From contig JASJBQ010000150.1 of assembly GCA_030066455.1 (NCBI GenBank), forward strand, positions 1 through 12,047: 12,047 nucleotides of DNA, read 5' to 3'. A program made the translations under genes and the position numbers. The notes below the pieces were generated by a model, which searched no databases, had not been told where the DNA came from, and was given only the letters and a program-made list of their open reading frames with translations. This DNA comes from Desulfobacterales bacterium. Lineage in GTDB: Bacteria; Desulfobacterota; Desulfobacteria; Desulfobacterales; UBA5852. Within the stretch, counting starts at the first letter, position 1, and each line of letters opens with the position of its first letter. Of this stretch, positions 7,785 to 12,047 are shown piece after piece.

Positions 7785-8642
7785 ATGCAACGGCAGGACT
7801 ATGCACAGCAATCGGATGACTACCGACGTATCGAGAAAGCGACCCAGTTCATCGAGGATCACTTCAAATCCCAACCGTCGCTCGATCAGATCGCGGCCAG
7901 CGCTAATTTGAGCCGCTACCACTTCGACCGAATGTTCAAGCGCTGGGCCGGCATCAGTCCGATTCAATTTGTCCAGTTTTTGACCCTCGACGACACCAAG
8001 CATCAGCTGGCCGAATCCCGCAGTCTGCTGGACACCGCGCTGGCGGCCGGGCTTTCCGGCCCCAGCCGCCTGCACGACCTCTTCGTGACCTTCGAAGCCA
8101 TGACGCCTGGTGAATTCAAGGAGCAGGGGCGCGGGTTACAGATCGAATATGGTTTCTGCGATTCACCCTTCGGGAAGTGCCTGCTGGCGGCAACCGAGCG
8201 CGGCATCTGCTCCTTTGGGTTCATCGATACGGACCGCAAGGCAGAGGCTGTCGAGAATCTGATGCAGTCCTGGCCTGAATCCCGGTTCAGGGAAAACTCA
8301 GCCGGCCCCTGTCCCCTCGTGGCAGATATTTTCACGACGGCGCCCAACGAGACCCGGCGCCCGTTCAATCTACTGCTCAAGGGCACCAATTTTCAGGTGA
8401 ACGTGTGGAAGGCACTGCGGCGCATCCCCGAAGGCCGGGTGGTGAGTTACCAGGACATCGCCGGGTTGATCGGCAGGCCCCAATCCTTCCGGGCCGTGGC
8501 CAACGCGGTGGCCATCAACCCGGTGGCCTACCTGATACCCTGCCACCGGGTCATCACCAAAAACGGAAAAATCCACCCGTACCGCTGGGGATCGGCCCGC
8601 AAAAAGGCCATCCTCGGCTGGGAAGCTGCCCGCCGAGCGTAA
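7785..8642 (+). CDS. AraC-type HTH / methylated-DNA-[protein]-cysteine S-methyltransferase fusion (Ada-like, lacking the N-terminal Ada domain)
   Basis: This 285-residue protein has two domains. Residues 14-113 are an AraC/XylS helix-turn-helix pair, with SLDQIAASANLSRYHFDRMFKRWAGISPIQF as first HTH and MTPGEFKEQG closing the domain. After a ribonuclease-like segment (about 120-195) comes the alkyltransferase domain. It shows FQVNVWKALRRIPEGRVVSY (203-222), SFRAVANAV with the conserved Arg (R236), and INPVAYLIPCHRVI with the acceptor cysteine C253. The enzyme moves alkyl groups from O6-alkylguanine irreversibly to that cysteine. E. coli Ada also has an N-terminal zinc domain that senses methylphosphotriesters; it is absent here, so the methylation switch of Ada does not apply directly. 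The HTH may still direct the protein to DNA or regulate its own gene. The start is well supported by GGGGAGG 5 nt upstream of the ATG. The gene is divergent from the truncated transporter, with the inverted repeat between them. Confidence 0.93.
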   Translation: MQRQDYAQQSDDYRRIEKATQFIEDHFKSQPSLDQIAASANLSRYHFDRMFKRWAGISPIQFVQFLTLDDTKHQLAESRSLLDTALAAGLSGPSRLHDLFVTFEAMTPGEFKEQGRGLQIEYGFCDSPFGKCLLAATERGICSFGFIDTDRKAEAVENLMQSWPESRFRENSAGPCPLVADIFTTAPNETRRPFNLLLKGTNFQVNVWKALRRIPEGRVVSYQDIAGLIGRPQSFRAVANAVAINPVAYLIPCHRVITKNGKIHPYRWGSARKKAILGWEAARRA

Positions 8643-8719
8643 GCGCGGAATTTCGATTCCCCACGCCCAGCAGCAACAGCGTGTCGATCCCGCTATCCCC
8701 CGCTCGAAGACACGATTCG

Positions 8720-9163
8720 TCAGTAGATCGACTTCACCTCCGCCAGCACGAAAGAACTGCGGGTGGCGCTAACGCCCCGGGTGTTGAACACGTCCTGGAG
8801 CACGACCTGGGAGTAGTGCTGCATGTCGCGCGCCACGATTTCGAGCATCAGGTCGACGTCACCGGACACCGCGAACACGCTGACGACCCCCTCGATGCGC
8901 GCAAGCTCGCGGGCGACCTCTTCCCAACCCACCTCGGCATCGCGGATCACACCGCAATAGGCCCGCACGGAAAGGCCGAGCTTCTGCCGATCCGTCAGCG
9001 CCCGGTAGCCGGTAATCACGCCTTCCCGTTCGAGCCGTGCGATACGCCGCGAACAGCTCGAATGGGACAGGTTGACCTGCCGGGCAACCTCGATATTGGA
9101 AAGGCGTGCGTTGGATTGCAGCGCGGCGATTATTTTCCGGTCGTAATCGTCAATTTTGGCCAT
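8720..9163 (-). CDS. Lrp/AsnC family transcriptional regulator, probably controlling azlCD
   Basis: The 147-residue protein starts MAKIDDYDRKIIAALQSNAR, the usual Lrp/AsnC opening. An N-terminal helix-turn-helix follows (about 20-45, LSNIEVARQVNLSHSSCSRRIARLEREGVI). A C-terminal RAM ligand domain covers about 63-140, with the signature VSGDVDLMLEIVARDMQHY. Such proteins form dimers to octamers and sense amino acids. The gene is divergent from azlC, the same arrangement as the Lrp-like AzlB next to azlCD in Bacillus. It is therefore the likely local regulator of branched-chain amino acid export and probably of itself. The frame extends upstream to a TTG at 9190, but ATG 9163 matches the family N-terminus and has AAAGG 8 nt upstream. 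The specific effector is inferred from context only. On the other side it converges with the methyltransferase gene across 77 bp. Confidence 0.93.
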   Translation of the reverse strand: MAKIDDYDRKIIAALQSNARLSNIEVARQVNLSHSSCSRRIARLEREGVITGYRALTDRQKLGLSVRAYCGVIRDAEVGWEEVARELARIEGVVSVFAVSGDVDLMLEIVARDMQHYSQVVLQDVFNTRGVSATRSSFVLAEVKSIY

Positions 9164-9437
9164 CTGCAAAACCTTTGCATTCACGATCAAACCAACCCCC
9201 CATATCAGGGTGGTTGATTACATTTTTCTATCTTTTGAAAAATATTTGCTAATTACTAATGTTTTATAAAAATATTTGCAATATCGGCGACAAAAAATTA
9301 TGTCTGAATCCAACCCCTTAAACGACAGGGTACCGCGTTTCGCATTCGATGCGCCTGCTCGCACGCGTCGCGGGCCAACGGCTGCTGCGCGGCATTCAAG
9401 CCGCCGCCAAGATATTAGCCGAGACTGGAAAGGGATC
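9164..9437. promoter_or_regulatory. AT-rich divergent control region between the Lrp-type regulator and azlCD
   Basis: This 274-bp stretch separates the two divergent starts. Bases about 9205-9300 are strikingly AT-rich compared with everything around them. They hold AT-tracts and a 12-bp direct repeat, as expected for Lrp-type binding and promoters in both directions. I could not settle on a convincing -35/-10 pair. TATAAA at 9265-9270 (+ strand) and TGTAAT (- strand, about 9217-9222) are -10-like, but neither has a well-spaced -35. Bases 9301-9437 are GC-rich and contain no gene I can support. Confidence 0.6.
9238..9279. repeat. 12-bp direct repeat, 30-bp period, likely regulator binding sites
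   Basis: AAAAATATTTGC occurs exactly at 9238-9249 and again at 9268-9279. The 30-bp offset is close to three helical turns, which puts both copies on the same face of the DNA. Each copy with its flanks agrees with about 11 of 15 positions of the E. coli Lrp consensus YAGHAWATTWTDCTR by hand alignment. Binding by the adjacent Lrp/AsnC protein is inferred. Confidence 0.6.
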
Positions 9438-10157
9438 ATGGCCACACCCCCAACTGCCCCGCGATCGACCATCTTCACCGAGGGGCTTTCCGCCGGATGG
9501 CCCATCTGCCTGGGCTACATTCCCATTGGCATGGCTTTCGGGATCCTGGCCCAAAAGGCCGGGCTCACGCCGCTGCAGATCGGCCTCATGTCCATCATGG
9601 TATTCGCTGGCAGTTCCCAGTTCATCGCCGTTTCCATGCTCGCGGCCGGCGCCTCGGCCCCGGCGATCATCGCCACGACCTTCATGGTCAACCTGCGCCA
9701 TATCCTCATGAGTTCCGCCCTGGCCGTTTACCTGCGGTCCACCCACCGGGGGCTGCTCGCACTCTTCGCCTACGGTGTCACCGACGAGAGCTTTGCCGTC
9801 AATCTGCCCCGTTTCCGGTCACAGCACTGGGGCCTCCCCCGAGCGCTGGTGGTCAACCAGGCGGCCAACCTGACCTGGCTGGTCAGCACCGTGGCCGGCG
9901 GCGTCGGCGGCCGTTTCATTCCCGAGGGCGCACTGGGCATCGACTACGCCCTGATCGCCATGTTTATCTGCCTGCTCATCTACCAGATCAGAAAACGCAT
10001 TCACCTGCTGACGGCCGCCATGGCCGGTTTGATCGCCGTGAGCCTGGCGTTGCTCCTGCCGGGCAACAGCTATATCGTCATCGCTTCCATGGCGGCCGCC
10101 ACGGCGGGGGTTCTGATTCAACGCCAATGGCTGGGAGGAACCTCAGGCGATGGCTGA
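9438..10157 (+). CDS. azlC: AzlC family branched-chain amino acid exporter, large subunit
   Basis: This 239-residue integral membrane protein has about seven hydrophobic segments and the family marks. These are GWPICLGYIPIGMAFGILAQ near the start, VFAGSSQFIAVSML, MVNLRHILMSSALAVYL and FAYGVTDESFAVNLPRF. AzlC and the small protein AzlD together form an exporter in the inner membrane. In Bacillus it gives 4-azaleucine resistance and exports branched-chain amino acids; the related E. coli pair YgaZ/YgaH exports valine. The frame is open further upstream to a TTG at 9276 and an ATG at 9300. The added residues are polar, Arg-rich and unlike the family, and neither site has a ribosome binding sequence. 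ATG 9438 has GGAAAGGG just upstream (short spacing) and gives the usual length. azlD starts inside the last codons (8-bp overlap), so the pair is co-translated. The divergent Lrp-type gene is the probable regulator. Confidence 0.93.
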   Translation: MATPPTAPRSTIFTEGLSAGWPICLGYIPIGMAFGILAQKAGLTPLQIGLMSIMVFAGSSQFIAVSMLAAGASAPAIIATTFMVNLRHILMSSALAVYLRSTHRGLLALFAYGVTDESFAVNLPRFRSQHWGLPRALVVNQAANLTWLVSTVAGGVGGRFIPEGALGIDYALIAMFICLLIYQIRKRIHLLTAAMAGLIAVSLALLLPGNSYIVIASMAAATAGVLIQRQWLGGTSGDG

Positions 10158-10488
10158 TTATCTGCTGCTTCTGCTTGGAATGGGCCTGGTGACCTACCTG
10201 CCGCGCTGGGCGCCGCTGCATTATCTTTCCCGGCGATCACTTCCGGAATGGTTCGTCCAGTGGTTGGAGCTGATACCGGCCGCCATTCTCAGCGCCCTTC
10301 TGCTGCCGGCCCTGTTCCTCGAGGGGGCCCCCCGGCAGATCGATTTAGGGCGCCCGGAGTTATGGGTGGCCCTGCCGACGTTCGTCTTCGCCTGGCGGAC
10401 GCGGTCATTGGGGGGGACGGTGGTGGTGGGGATGCTGCTGTTCTGGCTGGCCGAAAAACTGGGGCCCACATTACTGGCCGGCATTTAA
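10150..10488 (+). CDS. azlD: AzlD family branched-chain amino acid exporter, small subunit
   Basis: This 112-residue hydrophobic protein has about four membrane segments and the typical AzlD features. They include an N-terminal hydrophobic LLLLLGMGLVTYLPRWAPL, the WLELIPAAILSALLLPALF segment, and a second half with LWVALPTFVFAWRTRSLGGTVVVGML. It is the partner of AzlC; both are needed for export activity in characterised systems. The ATG overlaps the azlC stop by 8 bp, with GGGAGG 11 nt upstream inside azlC. No other gene follows on this strand. A short AT palindrome begins 8 bp after the stop but is a poor terminator. Confidence 0.92.
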   Translation: MADYLLLLLGMGLVTYLPRWAPLHYLSRRSLPEWFVQWLELIPAAILSALLLPALFLEGAPRQIDLGRPELWVALPTFVFAWRTRSLGGTVVVGMLLFWLAEKLGPTLLAGI

Positions 10489-10795
10489 CCCGAATATTTC
10501 ATGAAATTTTTCCTACATGTTGAATAATTCAATAAAATATCAGAGCTTTGGACCTAAGATTGGCAACAGCGACCGTGGCGCAGTTTGCACCCGGATGTGG
10601 TACCGCAAATCGAAAAAATATTTCACCCTGCGGGCGCTCCCTGGGGTGTCCATTGGCTTTGTTATCAAGGGCTCGCAGTAGAAGACTACGGCGTCACCCC
10701 TGAATGCCTCGCCAATGAACACCTCTGAGACGCTAAATATCCAGGATAGGCCGCTGCGCCGCGCACGTCAAACCCGCCGGAAGCGGCGGCGGATG
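10489..10795. other. 307-bp intergenic stretch between azlD and the YitT gene, no convincing gene
   Basis: The first 60 bases or so are AT-rich and hold two short palindromes: ATTTCATGAAAT at 10496-10507, and TTGAA-TAA-TTCAA at 10520-10532. From about 10555 the base composition is mixed. Open frames exist on both strands: 56 codons on + at 10558-10728 with no ATG, and 60 codons on - from a GTG at 10722. Neither has a ribosome site or a recognisable family. A GC-rich hairpin at 10774-10789 sits next to the YitT stop. Both flanking genes point into this region, so promoters are not expected here. Confidence 0.6.
10774..10789 (-). terminator. Possible hairpin terminator after the YitT gene
   Basis: CCGCCG (10774-10779) and CGGCGG (10784-10789) form a 6-bp all-GC stem with a 4-nt loop, 6 bp past the YitT stop on the minus strand. 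On that strand it is followed by GTTTG only, a weak T-run. It may act as an imperfect intrinsic terminator. Confidence 0.4.
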
Positions 10796-11656
10796 CTAAT
10801 ACACCTTGCGCTTGGAAAAACCCAGACCGATGACCCTGAACGTATTCCCCACAATGAACATGGCCTGGGGATCGATGGAGAAGACCGCTTCTTCCAGACG
10901 CTTGAGCAGCATGTTGTTGGTGACGGTCAGGATCAGTTTCTTTTCCGCCTGGGTATAGGCCCCGCGGCCGTCGATGATGGTGGCCCCTTTGTGGAGTTCG
11001 TTCAAGATGACGGCGGTGATCGCTTCCGGCTTTTTGCTGATGATAAACACCATCTTCTGCTGGCTGAACATGGACAGCACGTAGTCGATGGTGGTTGACG
11101 AAATAAAGACCATCAGCATGGAGGCGATCACCAGGTCGATGTGCAAGTGCTGGGAGGCCGCCAGGAACAGGACGGCGTTGTAGCCAAAATAAAACTTGCC
11201 GATACTCGTATTGAATTTCTGGTGGCACAGAATCGCCAGCACATCCAGCCCGCCCGTCGAGCCCAGCGAATGCAGGGTGATCCCCACGCCGAACCCGGTG
11301 ATAATCCCACCTGCAATCGCCGCATAGATTTGATTGCCAATGTGCAGGTCGATCGTGATCAGCTGCGTAAAGAGCGTGGTCGCCACCACGCTGCAAAGGC
11401 TGTAGAGCACGAAACGGCCGCTCATTTTGAAGTAGCCCAAAAGAAAAAAGGGGATATTGATCAAGGCATACAGAAGCCCCGGGGAGAGCAGCCGGGTCTG
11501 GTAGAAAACGAGCAGCGCGGTGCCGAAGATACCGCCATTGATGAAATGGTGGCGGACAATGACGGCATTGACGCCAAAGGCGAATACCGCCGAACCGACG
11601 ATGATCAGGAGAAGGTTCCACCACACGGATGAAGATAGATCGTGTCTGTTCGTCAT
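10796..11656 (-). CDS. YitT family membrane protein (DUF161 + DUF2179)
   Basis: This 286-residue protein has two parts. Residues about 10-190 are an integral membrane region of five or six segments with family marks AFGVNAVIVRHHFINGGIFGTALLV and GGIITGFGVGITLHSLGSTGGLDVLA. The last 90 residues are a soluble DUF2179 domain (KMVFIISKKPEAITAVILNELHKGATIIDGRGAYT through AMFIVGNTFRVIGLGF). YitT proteins are widespread and their function is not established; the DUF2179 fold is thought to bind a small ligand. The frame stays open to 11797 but would then overlap the CBS-domain gene. ATG 11656 gives the normal length and has GAGG 11 nt upstream, so I prefer it; ATG 11689 has no ribosome site. The CBS-domain gene ends 70 bp upstream on the same strand, so the two may be co-transcribed. 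Confidence 0.9.
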   Translation of the reverse strand: MTNRHDLSSSVWWNLLLIIVGSAVFAFGVNAVIVRHHFINGGIFGTALLVFYQTRLLSPGLLYALINIPFFLLGYFKMSGRFVLYSLCSVVATTLFTQLITIDLHIGNQIYAAIAGGIITGFGVGITLHSLGSTGGLDVLAILCHQKFNTSIGKFYFGYNAVLFLAASQHLHIDLVIASMLMVFISSTTIDYVLSMFSQQKMVFIISKKPEAITAVILNELHKGATIIDGRGAYTQAEKKLILTVTNNMLLKRLEEAVFSIDPQAMFIVGNTFRVIGLGFSKRKVY

Positions 11657-11726
11657 CTGCGTTTCAACCTCAACGGATCTATCCACCATCCAATGACGCC
11701 GCGCGGGTTCGTCTTCCGATCGGGTA

Positions 11727-12047
11727 TTATTGAAGTTTGCCGACCTCCCGCCGCCGCTTTTCCAGCCCGCTGATGTACAAGATCGCTTCTTGGGCATCGG
11801 GGATCTTTTGCATCAATTTAAAAAAGGCGCGGATGATGTCGTGTCGGGCGACCACGCCCACAACTTTCCCGCTGCGCACGACCGGCAGGCAGAGGAGCAG
11901 CTCGCGGCTGCCGGCAAACCGCGCCACGGCTGTCATGACGGGTTCATCTTCGGTGGCCGGTTCAAAGCGTTCCTTGGATTCCAGATAATCGGCCACATGC
12001 AGCGGCAGCGGCACTTCGCGATAAACGGCGTCCATCAGCCCCACCAT
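11727..12047 (-). CDS. CBS-domain protein, C-terminal part; N-terminus outside window
   Basis: At least 106 residues are visible. The segment from about residue 18 (VADYLESKERFEPATEDEPVMTAVARF) to 73 (LPVVRSGKVVGVVARHDIIRAFF) is one CBS motif, with the typical LPVV-x-GKVVGVV-x-xHDI ending. The first residues (MVGLMDAVYREV) look like the tail of a preceding CBS repeat. The ATG at the window edge is therefore probably internal and a CBS pair likely continues outside. CBS pairs bind adenine nucleotides and regulate attached or partner proteins. After the motif there is a helical, basic tail ending GKLQ. The gene precedes YitT on the same strand by 70 bp. Whether other domains lie upstream cannot be seen. 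Confidence 0.75.
   Translation of the reverse strand: MVGLMDAVYREVPLPLHVADYLESKERFEPATEDEPVMTAVARFAGSRELLLCLPVVRSGKVVGVVARHDIIRAFFKLMQKIPDAQEAILYISGLEKRRREVGKLQ

Noticed and set aside
8681..8714. Possible terminator from CGTGTC (8681-8686) and GACACG (8709-8714) between the convergent methyltransferase and Lrp genes
   Set aside because: Only 6 bp with a 22-nt loop and no T-run; too weak to call.
9349..9711. Plus frame from ATG 9349 overlapping the azlC start, with a codon-like first 30 triplets (MRLLARVAGQ onward)
   Set aside because: No ribosome site, no family match, and it continues as a shadow inside azlC. A leader peptide is possible, but there is no attenuator-like hairpin to support it.
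10496..10511. AT palindrome followed by T residues just after azlD as an intrinsic terminator
   Set aside because: The stem would be four A-T pairs once a loop is allowed, too unstable for a normal terminator.
10686..11624. 312-codon minus frame overlapping the YitT gene
   Set aside because: It is a +1 shadow of YitT, Arg/His/Pro-rich and without membrane segments.
1..12047. CRISPR arrays, tRNA or rRNA genes, insertion sequences
   Set aside because: I saw no regularly spaced repeats, no tRNA-like cloverleaf, no rRNA sequence and no transposase or terminal inverted repeats.

Overview
The window is GC-rich, densely packed bacterial chromosome in which most frames outside the genes are long GC-skewed shadows. 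The gene set suggests a Gram-negative bacterium. A joined PrkA / DUF444 / SpoVR / second-PrkA operon, a DUF1566 secreted protein, a YitT protein and an azlCD locus under an Lrp regulator would fit a member of the Desulfobacterota (former Deltaproteobacteria). That assignment is inferred from gene content only; there is no rRNA or other marker here.

Region 1 (1-7013, + strand) is one tightly packed operon. It opens with the 3' part of prkA (AAA+ serine protein kinase). Next come a DUF444/YeaH-type VWA protein (2 bp gap), a SpoVR/YcgB family protein (2 bp gap), and a second, diverged PrkA-like AAA+ protein of 782 aa (4 bp ATGA overlap). A predicted secreted DUF1566 protein follows 2 bp later. 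PrkA, DUF444 and SpoVR are known from enterobacteria and bacilli as a stress, starvation or sporulation module. The unusual parts here are the second PrkA-like ATPase, whose Walker B region is altered, and the exported DUF1566 protein at the end.

Region 2 (7026-8642) has a truncated EamA-type transporter (- strand) holding only the N-terminal half of the usual protein. It converges on the DUF1566 gene and is divergent from an AraC-HTH plus O6-methylguanine-DNA methyltransferase fusion (+ strand). The divergent intergenic region carries a long, near-perfect inverted repeat.

Region 3 (8720-10488) is a branched-chain amino acid export locus. An Lrp/AsnC regulator (- strand) is divergent from azlC and azlD (+ strand), with an AT-rich control region containing a 12-bp direct repeat 30 bp apart.

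Region 4 (10489-12047) has a 307-bp stretch with no convincing gene, then a YitT family membrane protein (- strand). Upstream of it lies the C-terminal part of a CBS-domain protein (- strand) that runs off the right edge.
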